64,000 bases of DNA, taken from contig NC_067291.1 in assembly GCF_020740795.1 (NCBI RefSeq), positions 14,884,780 to 14,948,779 on the forward strand, written 5' to 3'. The notes beneath the pieces were generated by a model. That model worked only from the letters and a program-made list of their open reading frames with translations, ran no database searches and had not been told where the DNA came from. The stretch is from Apus apus. Taxonomy: Eukaryota > Chordata > Aves > Apodiformes > Apodidae. Every line of letters begins with the position of its first letter. Position 1 is the stretch's first letter. Made by a program: the position numbers and the translations under genes. Of the stretch, positions 38,401 through 50,600 are shown piece by piece.

Positions 38401-41400
38401 AAACATGGCTTGAATGTTTGGCACTTGTAGAACTTCCCAAGGTTATCCTGGAAATCTGGATTTGCATCTGTGCTGGGACATCTCAGAGTACTCCTTGGAA
38501 CCCTGGTGAGGGTTCATGCCTCAGAACCATGTTAGGAGAAGACTTGTGGGACAGCAATGCTCATCTTTATCTTGGTCATCATGACAAAGATAGGTTGGTG
38601 AGAAGGTTGGAAGGAAGCCTCAGCTTGCTGTTCTACAAGTGCCCAGGGAGTATGGGTCACAGTGCACAGCACTTCCATTTTGGTGTCCAGATGAAGCTTT
38701 AGTTGTCTTCTGCCTCCAGTTATGATGTGCAAAATAAACCTAACTACTTCCCTGCCTTGCAGGGGAGCTGTGAGCACTGTAAATAGCCTAGGTACTACAA
38801 TAGTGGGAGAGAAGGAGAAGAGAGAATAGATCTCTAGGACAGGTTTAGAGATCATGAGTATTTTCCCAGCTAAAAGATTGTTAATCTCAGTAAGAAGAAC
38901 AAATTCCAGTTCAGGCATATGCATTTTTAAGTTTTCTTTGGGTAAATTACCATCTCCACAAAACTCTGGCACTTGAAACCAGGCACTTTTCTCCCACCAG
39001 TCTTCCTGCTGCAATACTTCCCTGTCACCCATGGTTTTGTTCTTTTCCCTTTCACCACCTCCTTTCTGACTAAGCTCTGTTGTGATTTCTTCCAAGCTTT
39101 TGCTTCTTGAAGCAAGTCTGTTCATTATTTATCAGCTACCATGCTCTTATACCATCTGTCTCAGCTCATTATACATATTCAGCTTGTCAAATTGACCTTT
39201 AATATTCCGGAGAAAGGCCATAAATGTGTAGTCTGTCCCTCCTTATATAGCTTTGTGCTGCTAAGCCATTGCTTTCCAACTTCTACTGTTAAACATTCTT
39301 CTACACAACTCACAAACACTGCGTTAGCTAGTCTGCATCCTTAACTTCAGAAAAGCTGTTTATTCTGCTTGACTGATGCTTGTTCCTTGTTTCATCTGCT
39401 ACACATTCACTGTGCCAGCTTGCTGCAGCACATACTGTCTCAGACATGACCTTTAAAGCATCTGCACCAACAAAATATCAAATTTTGAGATACAATCTAC
39501 CCTTAACAACCTGGGAGTCTTTCCCTTAGTTCATTGCAGAACATGGTGGATTGCAAGTTCAGCCCACAGCCACTTTGCTGTGAAAATAACCAGGACAGAA
39601 GGCAGTGGTATGTTAGTGAGTGATCTGCTAGAAACTAGAAGTCTCCTCCAGTGCTCTTGGGATGGGTTAGTATGAAAAAGTGTAATGGTATTAGGGCAGT
39701 ACAGCCAGATTCCTATTTAACATCAATTAGGATAGTTTAATTACAACTGATCTAGCCATGTCCAGACTATGTCCAGTTCTGCCTTCAAACAAATGAGCTA
39801 TTGTAAATGTCTCATCTTCAAACATCATTCATAGCTTCTCTTCAGAGAAAAATGTTTTGCTGTAGGAAAGTAATGCAGTCTAGGAACAAATTACACAGTA
39901 GCTATTTTATTGTGATGGAAGAAAACGCCCAGTGTGCACTGACAGAAATATGTGAGACCCACCACAGATCAATAGAGATTATCCAGAAACTGTAAGATTA
40001 TTTAACTTCAATAGACTCTGTTGCAGAGAATTTTGAACGAAGATGCTTTCTCTGTTAAATAATTAATTTGATCTGCTGGTAACACACTGGCTTCAGCTCA
40101 GTTTTCCCTGCGTTTCTCAGTATACCAGGGCTGCATCAACACCAATCCTCTTCCATTCTACAGCATGGACCAAGTGAATAAATAACTCCTGTCCCAGAGC
40201 TCCTAGCAGCATCTTAGAGCAAATCAATGGTTTTTACACCAAACACAGGACTTTTACCCTATGTGTCCTACCTCTGCTGCAGGGGAGCAATCATCAGGTG
40301 CTATCTGTACTGCTGAGAAGCAGTTTTTTGAACCAGATTATTTCAAGTCACTGATTTTCAAATATCTTGTTCTTCTTTTAGCTCACAGCCACTCATACAG
40401 AATCTGTGGCACACATAGCTTGCTTAATAAGCTCCATGGAGAGTTTTTAAACCTGTGTTACATATCTATCAAATTTGTAATAATAAAAAAGTCTCAGGAG
40501 AAACTTGTTTTTATCCCTATTTTTCATTTAATGCAGCACTCTTCTCTGAAGCCACAACAAAAGACACCTCTTCATCCAGAATTCAAAGAAAACTCTTTTT
40601 AAGGCAGGCCTTGCTACAGACTTTGATTTTTAAATCTGCTGCTGAGCAGACCCAGTCAGCCTCCTGTAAGTATCTGCAGCCACACTTGGTTGTTGTGGTC
40701 ATTAACATATAATTTTGCACCTGAAAACCATCTATTGATGTGTTCACACATTTAATCCTAATCACATCTTTGGTGGCAAAGTAGCTTCTTTTAGCTTCCA
40801 GATACCATATCAGTGATAAAGAAAACTCCTATGCCTACCTTGTTTTTTCTGAACAAGAGCAGAAAAGACACCTAATCAATTGCATCTGGAGCTGATGTTC
40901 CTCCAAATGCAAGGGGTTTCCAACAATACAATCTTCTCTCAAGAATGCTTGATGTTGCAAGCACAAATTTTATTTCCAGACTTGTGAGACTGGAAAGACA
41001 ATGGGAGGAATCAGAAGGACTTTTTTCCTAGTGGTGTATATAGTGCTCCCCTACCTGTCTACATATAAATTTGTATCCCAAGAACTCACCTGCATTTGCC
41101 AAAAAGAGACCAGTTCTTCAGCTGACTAAATCATGCTGATTCACTGGCCTGTGTTCAGGTTTGAGAACATCCAACTGGAAATTCCCTGGTGACTCTTCTA
41201 TCAAAACCATGATCTGATTAGGATATTTGATAGAAAGGCAAAGTAAGGAACATGACTGCTGAAGACCTGAGAAAGATTGGACCTATTTTGATACAATCAC
41301 CCTCTTAAATCACAGTCAATAATTGCTTTTCTTCTTGACTGAGGGATGTTTCCCACAGACCACTTCTAACAGTGGTTTGGGGTCCTATACTCTGAGATTT

Positions 41401-44400
41401 TTCTCCCTGTCTGGTTATTATTTTGGCAGTGAAACTGAGTTGCAAAAAAAAAATCAAGAATTAGTAAGGATTATGGTTGAGCTCTAACAGAGATGACCTG
41501 AGATGGGTTATAATCCTTAGATATGAAGGTGAGAGCTGCTGTTATTACTAAGCACTAGCAGTGATATCTTTTGTAATTTGTGGATCAATAATATGTCAGG
41601 GTTTCTATCCCTCACTGGCCATTTCCCCCTTACTGAGCACAATTTGGAACCTCAATCCCTGTCCCTCCTCCTTGACTTCTGATCTCACTTGGTTTCTACC
41701 TCTCTGCACTAGGAGCCCCCTCATTTCCTTTTTCTAACTTCTCTCACATATATATTCTCTGCAGATCTTGCTGCTTTTCCCTCTGTGGGATCCTTGCCAA
41801 GAACCCAGCCTTACCATCTGTCCAGGAAAATTATGATACTGCTCAGCACTCTTCTGGATGTTGAATTATGTGGCTGCAGCAGCAATGTTAATGTTAGCAA
41901 AAAAGAGTAATCAGAGCCCTGTGGAAAAAAAGCCCTTTTCTGCCTTGCAGTACAGGGGTCAGAAACTTTTGGTCATATAAATAGCAGGATCACCTTTCCT
42001 ATCTTAGATTTCTCTGTATTACTTTCTTAAGGATGTACCTGAGAGAATATTATATCCATGAGAGTAAGCTGGAGAGTTTCTGATGTAATTTTTGTGGACA
42101 AGAAATGACCAGTTTTTCAAAACCTTAATTTTTTGAGGGGAAAAATATCAGTTTTGACAAATGTTTCCTATAAAAAAATGGATCAAGCAGCTGACATGCT
42201 GGCATTTCTTAGATGTTTGTTTTCCAGTTTGAAACCACTCTCCATGCGCCTGCTTTTTAATTTGTTGCCGATGAAAAGGGCAACCTTTTCTAGTATAAGA
42301 TGAAACAATTTTAAGTGACCTGATCTGAAAGTATTATTTATGTGGTTTCTGAGGATGAAGACTAATTTTTCACGTTCTTAAAAATTATTATTTATACTGG
42401 TTGGAAAGAGGGAAAGTGATGTGTCCCAGGCACTGTGACACTTCACCCCTGTCTAGCAATATGGTGATAAGAACTTACTACAGTCTTTGGCCTGCTTAAT
42501 AGAATTTATGCAATTGTTGGCTGCCTGAAATCCAGGATACTGCTACCCTGGGAGCTGAGAGTTGTTAAGCATCTCAGAAATCTTGTCCCTCGTGTACAAA
42601 TGGATCCATTAATTGCATGCTCATTAAGAGTCTGTGATAGGTTTTTGTGAAGTGCTAATCTGCACCACTTCATTTCTCCTTTCAGTAAGGAAAATTTCCT
42701 CTCAGGTTTGTTTTTTGTGTTGTTTTGGTTTTTTACTGTCAGCTTTGTGACTGCTGAGTGTCCTTATGGTCACTGCAGGATCTGGACATCTTCCCATTAC
42801 TGCCAGCAGAAAGCAGCTCTGGGAGTGAGGATGTGTTTCTAGAGGAGTTGTCCTTCAGGCAGAATATTAAAGTCTTCTGCCATCTGTTTTACAGGGATTA
42901 TTCTGGTGAACACTAAAGATCCCTTGAAAGCATTTTTATAGTGTCTGGGTACTGCTCCTCACCCATAGCTTTCATACAGCCTCTCCTGTCAGCTGTTGGC
43001 TTTCAGAGCTTTGCCTTGCTGAGCAAATGCAAAGAGAAGGATGGGGATGTAAGCTCCCAGCCTTGGCTCTCACCCTCTGCACCCATCCCTGTACCCATGG
43101 CTCCCTTCAGCTCTGCTCTGCAAAGCAACAACCCTCCTCTTATTTCCAGAAACACCCTCATGCCCCAATTTGCAGTTTATTCCCTATGAGATCTCCTCTC
43201 CATAACTGCCCTGCTCACTGATTTGCTATGAGGTTTGTTCTCTCCTCAGCTCTTTATCAAGCCCTGGACCCTTTTCATTTAGTGCCAGATACAAGAATCT
43301 CTCCCTTCTCTGCAACCTCTCCAAGCTCTGGTGCTCTTCAGCACCTAAGCAAGCAAAGTACCTCCTTCATATGCTCTTTCACAGGGGCAAATGCAAGTGT
43401 TAAGCTGCTCTTCTCAAAGTTCCCTTTTCCTAGAGTATATATGGTTTCTATTATAAGTGTATCCAAGACTTTAGGTTACTATTTTAAGTTGCAGAGCTCA
43501 AATGACTGAGTTTCTGGATAAGTATGCAACATCTGAGCTCACTGAAGAGCTAAGGAGTGCAAGGAAACTGGAAGGTGAATAGTGTGTCTTAAAGAGTTGC
43601 TGTCAAATAAATTAAAGTGTGCAAGATACAGGACTAAGTGAAGGATGCTTGCTAACATTAGGATAACTGATGAGAGACTGGTATGGAAGTAGGATTACGG
43701 TAACTATCAAGCAGAATGAATCTTTAGTGCAGAAATTTCTTAGAGGAGAAGAAAAAGCAAGGTAATGTACTAAGAAATAAGTACTGTGCTATGGAGAATT
43801 ACAGGCAACGAACTGTATTCCCAGGTACTTTAGATTTTTTTTTTGTGTCCAAAGCTTAGTTTAATGGGTTACTTTGGAGACATCCAGAATAAGACTTTCT
43901 TGCTCTGCACCTCCCTCCCCTGCAGCCTCTACATTAGGGAACCTTACATTTGTCATGTGTTTAAACCTCGCTTGCATGTTTTGGAGAGGTAAACTGACAG
44001 TTTAAAAGGGACCAAGGTTGTAATAAACTTGATGTGATTGTATATATGTCTCAGGCTTTCATGCATCAGTGTGAAGGGTAATTATAGCAATCTAAGGCTT
44101 TAGTTTCCATGAGAAGTCATGATTTTGCATCTAAACACTAAATGGCTTTGTTAACATAAGTGCAGCTCAGCTTGAGTGGAAGGGTGTTAAAGGACCAGGT
44201 CTAGAGTGAATCAGCCTCTGCAAGGAAAGGAAACAAATAGTGTGAAGTATCAAAATAAAGCATTTGAGAGTCCCAGGTTACACCTTGCTTCTGGGCACTG
44301 CTCCTTCTTCCAGGATGATCCCAGAAAATATCCATCCTACAAATTCATAGGGAACCCAGTGCCTATTATTTGCCACAACCTTTTTTCACCATTACAGGTT

Positions 44401-46795
44401 GTTCCTGAGGTAGGTGTCTGTCACTGGTTTGAGACTGGTCAACTCTTGCCATTATTTTCTACGCTGCTCAAGGTGCAAGTGCTCCCATATGGTAAAAACA
44501 GTCTTTGTGTATCAGTGAAAGAGCACAGATGCTTTAGTAGGTCTTTTCTAAGTTTGTGGTCTCCTTTGGTCCTGTTATTGTGCAGAGGCAAAGAGCCCAG
44601 CTTCCAGCCTCGGCAGCCTCTTAATAGGAAACAAAAACATTTCCAGTGCTAGGTCTTCAAGAACATACTTTTACCTTTTGAAAAAGTAGGTGTAAGGCTG
44701 TGAAGACTCAGAATCTGATCAGTACCATTATTGATCATTAGTGTCATTATTACTTCATTTCCTAAGAGGAGTTCTCAATCAACTTTTGCAGCAGCTAGAA
44801 AGGGACAAATGCAGTGAGGTCACGCTGCTTCCTACTCCAGTGTTGGAGGTTGCTTAGAAACAAAGCCTGCCAAAGCACAATATTTCAAGACTTCCAAAGC
44901 ACATATTGTTGTTTTTTTTTTCCTTTAAAGAAAAGCCCTTTTTTCCTAGTTTTCAAAAGAAAATAGTTCTCTCTGGAACTACATTTTTTCTGCCTTGGAG
45001 AACATGATGTTCACTCATGACATAAACCTTTGTGTAATCAAGAAAGTTACTTCAAGACTGGGAGGTTCTGAGTTTCAAAAGTGCTCCTGGATTTTTTTAA
45101 CCATTAATGGTGACACTCCAGCACTAAAATGAGCTGGAAACCCACTTAGGTGCTTCTGATGGCCGTCAGACCTATTAACTCACCTGCACTTAACACCTCC
45201 ACTGTGGATGCAAATGCTTCTCTTTACTGTTACTTGCACTTGTAGTCTCTGAATCTTTCTAACCTAATCAGAATGATTTTGGCTTTTTTAAATTATTATT
45301 TCATCTTTACTTTATTGTTCTTTTTCAGCCCTGGAAGAGTGCCCTACTGGCATTTTAACTTTATGCAAAATGTATTGCATGATTCAGGGTAAAGAAAGGG
45401 AAGAGGAAGCACCTTGAATGCAGTGACAAATGGCAGAGGGGTCAGAGAAAAGGAAGAGGCTCCTGCAGGGCCTTCGGAGACTGTGTTGTAATTATATGCC
45501 ATAAATATACAGGTAGCTGAACAGAAATGCAGGAGAAGCTTCTGTGAAATTTCTTGGAGCAGCTCCCATGAACAGCACAGACTCCATGCAGAGAAGGTCT
45601 CTGCTCTATTCTTATCCTGAATATTTGGGCTTCTAAAAAAATCACAGTATTTGCAGAAGGAGTGATGCTGTTCTGAGCATTTTGTGAGAGTGCTACACCT
45701 GAATTTCTCCTCTGAAGTAATTTGAGCTGCATGTTACTTAAACCTCTACTGTCTCCCGAATAAGCTCCCCATGTGCAAGTGTTGCACTGGTATTTACAAT
45801 GTGTGTGTTTGTGCTCACTTCTGTAGGTCAGCTGGCTGTGTAGGTAACAACAGCTGCATGTATAAAGACTTGGAGCTGCCCATGTCATCCCATAGATCAT
45901 TTACACTTCACTAAAGCAAGTATCTCAAGGTGAATCCACATTTTGTGCATGCCTACACTGCGCTGCCTCTAGCGTGACTCTACTTGGTTTCCCACATGAG
46001 TCTCCTTTCATACTCCCTGACTATAACTGTGCCTGGCAGCAAATGTAGGAGGACACTGGAGAGGCAGCTGGCTGAAAACTGCTTGAAAAATAATGGAAAT
46101 CAGGTGTCCAAAATGAGAATGTGTTTAGATTAGACTTGGCTTCCCTTGTTTTTCCCTGCAGAGAGCACTGGTTCCATATTAACTTTCTTTTTAGCTCTCT
46201 GTGAAAATCAGGCTCTGTTGATGATATGGGAAGAGCAGAGCTTGGTGTGACTTTCAGTGACTTTATCTTGGCAGACACTGTGCTATTTGTACATCTGTCA
46301 TACAGATGGGGAGACACCAGGGAAAAAAAAGAAGCTGTTAAATAAAATTAAGTTTGGGATCTGGATGAAAAAGGAAAGCAAGCACTTATTTTGATGGTGT
46401 TAACCAGTTGTAGGTAGCAGGGATGGGCATTCTCTGTGGAGATGGATAGAAACATTTAGGAACCTGGGAGCTCTGCTCCAGCAACCCAGCTCTGTTCTGC
46501 TCCCTGTAGAAACCAGCGCTGCATGTGGGAGGTAGGACTTCTGGGAATGACAGAAACTGGGACCACACGTTGCTTTACATTCTACTTTAGATTCCCACTT
46601 CACTTGGTAATTTTTAATGCTCTTTTTTGTTCTGAGGCTTTGGGTTTTCACAAGGCAAAAACATTCCTCAAACACTGTTACCTATTTTTTTTTTGTGTAG
46701 AAGTGTGTATTAAAAATGTTGGATGTTGAACTCAATGCATATGTGCTTGCAAGCTTACTGCTGTCTCATGGCTATTTTTTCCTCTTTCTTAGGAC

Positions 46796-46846
46796 ATGGC
46801 CTTCACCACCACAATGAATCAGGAAGAACCTGTCAAATCCTCCTAG
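46796..46846 (+). promoter_or_regulatory. upstream ORF 1 in the SV2B leader (16 codons)
   Basis: ATG three bases into the exon, with A at -3 and G at +4 (a good Kozak context), encoding a 16-residue peptide and ending in TAG at 46844-46846. It ends about 310 bases before the main start, leaving room for reinitiation. It is present only if the exon begins at 46793. Confidence 0.45.
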
Positions 46847-46925
46847 CTCCCTGGCTGTGCAGTTTGCTGTTTCCTAGGGAGCAGCTCTTCCTACCCAAAG
46901 CACAGAAGAAACCAGCAAGTCACAA

Positions 46926-46943
46926 ATGACAGCTGAGAAGTGA
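46926..46943 (+). promoter_or_regulatory. upstream ORF 2 in the SV2B leader (5 codons)
   Basis: A minimal ATG-to-TGA frame encoding MTAEK, with A at +4. It would be read by ribosomes scanning toward the SV2B start. Confidence 0.4.
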
Positions 46944-47059
46944 AGCATTATCAAAAGCTGTGTGAGACTCTGTCCGAGAGACACTTGATATAGTAATTCT
47001 CCTTTTGAGCCTGGGAAACTGTTGTGTATCCCTTCAGCTCCAAAGAACTAAGAGTAGAT

Positions 47060-47111
47060 ATGTTCAAATAACCAACACCAGAAATTAAACCATTCAATAC
47101 GTATGTTATAG
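47060..47111 (+). promoter_or_regulatory. upstream ORFs 3 and 4 in the SV2B leader (3 and 2 codons)
   Basis: ATG TTC AAA TAA at 47060-47071 and ATG TTA TAG at 47103-47111. Both are minimal start-stop elements close to the main start at 47157. They are also kept if the alternative acceptor at 47037 is used. Confidence 0.4.
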
Positions 47112-47156
47112 AATTTACACACAGTGATCTACAGCATTTAGGAATCTCCGTTCAGA

Positions 47157-47646
47157 ATGGATAATGGATATAGAAACACAAACCAAATCTCAGATGACTA
47201 TAGGTACCAGGATGGTAACTATGAAGGGTATGCACCCAATGATGGTTACTATCGTGGTGGGGATGAGCCTGCTCACGAAGAAGATGCCCAGAGTGATGCT
47301 ACAGAAGGCCATGATGAGGATGATGAGATCTATGAGGGGGAATACCAAGGGATCCCACACCCAGATGACATTAAAGAGAAGCAGAAGAAGCGAGCTCCTG
47401 CAATGGATGATGAGTACAGAGACCGTGCTGACCTTATGGCAGAGAGGATGGAGGACGAGGAGCAGCTTGCCCACCAGTATGAGAACATCATTGAGGAGTG
47501 TGGCCATGGACGCTTCCAGTGGATCCTCTTCTTTGTTTTAGGGTTGGCACTGATGGCAGATGGAGTGGAGGTGTTTGTGGTTGGATTTGTTCTTCCCAGT
47601 GCTGAGAAGGATATGTGCTTAACCAGTTCAAACAAAGGGATGCTAG
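47157..47646 (+). CDS. SV2B: SV2B first coding exon (residues 1-163 plus first base of codon 164)
   Basis: The start ATG has A at -3 and G at +4 (strong Kozak) and follows an in-frame TAG at 47139, so it is the first possible start. It encodes the cytosolic N-terminus with tyrosine-rich repeats (YRYQDGNYEGY, DGYYRG) and the SV2 hallmark SDATEGHDEDDEIYEGEYQG (46-65). Thr49 aligns with SV2A Thr84, a known casein-kinase-1-family phosphosite that controls synaptotagmin binding. A charged heptad-like stretch (84-115), the conserved ECGHGRFQW (114-122), TM1 (about 121-143) and the first luminal segment follow. The donor is CTAG|GTAAGT, phase 1. Mammalian SV2B starts at MDDYKYQDNY; here that Met position is Ser12, and translation starts 11 residues earlier. 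Confidence 0.97.
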
Positions 47647-50600
47647 GTAAGTGTCGCTTGCAAACAGCTCTTCTCATGCAGTAGAGAGTATCTAGAACAT
47701 CTTTTCCTAGTGACCAGATGATTTCAGAACCTTTAGATGGCTGTCATCTTGTGTTACATGCCATGCATAGGGAAGGCAGATAGATACTCGAGAGCAGCAG
47801 AATTGTACCACACCCAACCAGCAGATCAGCTGTGCAAGCCTGTTGCTTCTGTGCTCTTATTTCTTGGACAGAGCAGTTTGCTAACATGTATGGGGGCAGA
47901 ATTAATTGGTGGAGGTTTCTTAGGTCTGTGGAATGCAATTGTTGTGCTGCACAGGGATTAAAGTCTGGAGCTACAGGCGACATCACCATTGACATCTCCC
48001 TGTGGTCCCAGTACAAAGGCTGAGTTATTGTGAGTGACGCTGGGTGGGAAGGTTTGGATGAGCAACTTTTTCCCCTTGCACATTATAAGCCAAAGTCAGC
48101 AAAGTCTTCCAGATCTCCAAGAATCAGGAAAGCATCCAGCATGGCCTCCAGTGATAGACAGCTGTGCAATATTACTGTACATCTGAAAGGAAAATAAAAT
48201 AGCTCTTGGAAGGCCTGCTTTAGGAGAGGGACGTTCTGTCTGGATGGACAGGCACTGGGGTTGTAGGGGAATCATCAGGATTCATGTATTCTGGCCCAGA
48301 AGCCCTGCCTAATGCAAAGTATTTTGGATCAGGTCTCAGGGTCTGGCTTCATTCTAATTGCATCATTTTCTTGTGACAAAGGTGTCAGACAATTATCCTT
48401 ATATAGACCTCTCATCTCAGTGTACTGAGGTCCTAGACATTTTTATCATCTTTCTTCTTTTTTCTTCTCTCAACTTGAAGATCAGGGTGTTTGTTTCCAT
48501 AGTTAGCTAGTTTTGTACTTATTTTTGTGCCTGAAATGATTTGCTAATTTTTTCGCTTAACGAACCACTTAAAATTTCTAGCTCAAGGTAATCTCAGGTA
48601 AAATTTTTAGAAGAAAATCAGTCATGATTTGATCCCAATTTCAAAGGGATTTCCAAATTCACCAGCTCCCTATGAGACATGAGCTTGGGTGCCTTTTCAG
48701 TGATGAGACACTTTTTAAAAATCAGGTCATTTATTTTGGTGACTTCTGAAACTCTGACCCCAAAAATATCTATCTCCATAGAGCTCAAGTTCTGGCAAGC
48801 ACTTGAGCCAGGAAACTTTAAATGTCACAAGAAAATCTGTCTTTGAAGTATTTCTGGCCCCACCACAAGTAAAAATGAACAAGAAATCTCTCCAGGGAGC
48901 TCATTCTGCTTCTTCCAGCTTAATATTTGCAAGGCTGAAAGTTCATAGTGTTCTGATAAGCTCTGAATAAGCAAAGAGAAGTTTGGGTCTGTATCCAATC
49001 CCAGCTCCAGCCTCCTCCACATAAATCAAGCTAATCTGAAATTGATAATTAAGGGAAGAACACTTGTTTTTCTGCTTTTCCTGCCCATTTTTAAGGACAA
49101 ATTATGAGAACATGGTTTTGGAGAGCAATTTCCTTTGTCATTAGCTTGTTTGTTTGGAAGATCTGCTGTCAAAGCCTGTGTTCACAATATTTTATGTCTT
49201 AAATATGAGGGGAAAAAGACTTTTCCTAATAAAGCAAAAGTTGATTCACCTTTGAGGCAGAGAGGAAGCTGGATATTTATGATAGCACTCAGTTGTTACT
49301 GATTGGTGTTGTACATGAGGCAGGTCTCTGATTTAATCCATCTTATTTGTTAACACACTTTCATGGCTTCTGGGTATTTCTCTCCTGCAGGTTTCCTCTT
49401 GGATCTGAGGTTTGTGAGATGATTCTTGGTGAAACTGAATTAAGTGTGGCTCAGCCTTAGACTGCAGAGCAGGGCGCTGATAGGAGTGATGGATCCCCAG
49501 GGGCATCAATGAGTGAGGGTCTGGAGAGGTTGTGGAGGGTGTAAGAGGGGAAGAGTGTGGGTCTCTGGGTCTGGAAAGGAGAAGACCTTTCTGCCAAACT
49601 AAGAGCAGCAGCAGGGAGTGGAGTGCTGGAGGTTTGGCAGGCAGTGGGACAGTGCAGGGACATGAGGTTTGGGCTTGAGTTTTGGGTGCAGACCTGTCTG
49701 CAGCACAGCCTGGTGTTCCAAGTACTGCTCCTGCAAAGGCTTCATCCCTTTTCTGAGCAGCTGTGGATACATGGCATGATATGGACAGACAGATATCAGC
49801 TCCTGAAGGGAAAGGCTGGGGAAGTGCTATTGATGGAGACAAGAACCTGATCTTCCTTTAAACCTTTCCTGGATTAGCTTCAGCACCCATCCACCTACAA
49901 CTAGAAAAAAGAAATCTACCAAAGCTCTGAGCCTCCAACACATACTCATTGCCCCCAGGGTCTCTGTTCCTGTGATGGTCTATGGGTTGTGTTATTGCAA
50001 ATTGATCTTGCTAATACTCAGGGTTCAGTGATACTTACAGGTTGACTTGGTGGCAGTCGAAGAGTTATTCATCTCAATTTCTGCCTAATGTGCAGTGATG
50101 ATCTTGCAAGGGTGTGTCTGCACAGAATGGAGGGTTGATTAGAGAAGGCACAGCTTTCCCTCAAATTAAGGGTGCAGGGCTATTATCCACACATGAATTA
50201 CTACCCCTCACCATATACCCAGTTTCTGATAGATCTCTACAAATTAACTTGTGTTTTTTCTCAAGTGACTTCATCTCAACATATTTTTGCTGAGGAAACA
50301 TAATCAGGTTACCCTAGGTCGAGTTGCTATCATTTCAACATATGAGAAGGTCTCAGCCTGAAGAAGAGAGGCCAGAAGGGAAAAAATGGGAAATAAGCCA
50401 GATAAGTAATCAAACTCTCACAGAAATAAGAAGGGACAAATAAGAGAGCTAAAGTAGGTGCCCTCTAAAGACCATTTTGGTGAAGTTCAGCTTCTGCTAA
50501 AAGGACATTTTCCATTTGATTCTCTGTATATTGCAGATTTTCCCTCCCCCAGAAAGCAGACATGGAAAAATAGCAAACAAATTATGGCGAAATTATGCAA

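Larger units (their letters stand above)
13225..46792 (+). other. SV2B: SV2B intron 1 (about 33.6 kb), no exon recognised
   Basis: The interval between the candidate first exon and the acceptor at 46792. Open frames on both strands are short, lack familiar protein motifs and show none of the splice-phase agreement seen in the SV2B exons. Contents I can support: an AP-1/CRE/TATA cluster near 16,810-16,954, a purine-rich stretch at about 25,020-25,170, a MIR-like relic near 35,358-35,400, and scattered A or T runs (for example 14217-14230, 25351-25363, 34581-34608). The left boundary depends on which first-exon donor is used. Much of it shows nothing I can name. Confidence 0.6.
46793..47156 (+). 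other. SV2B: SV2B exon 2, 5' untranslated part
   Basis: The acceptor is a long pyrimidine tract ending in TTTCTTAG at 46792. It is the strongest acceptor upstream of the start codon. Weaker alternatives are CCCTTCAG ending at 47037 and GTTCAG ending at 47155. The leader between 46793 and the start contains four short upstream ORFs. An in-frame TAG at 47139-47141, six codons before the start, rules out an N-terminal extension of the main frame from further upstream on this exon. Confidence 0.65.

Noticed and set aside
38532..39125. 197-codon open frame on - in intron 1
   Set aside because: No family resemblance and no splice or promoter support; treated as chance.
47164..47541. 125-codon frame overlapping the first coding exon in another phase
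   Set aside because: Shadow of the SV2B exon, Met- and Arg-rich through out-of-phase reading of its acidic codons.
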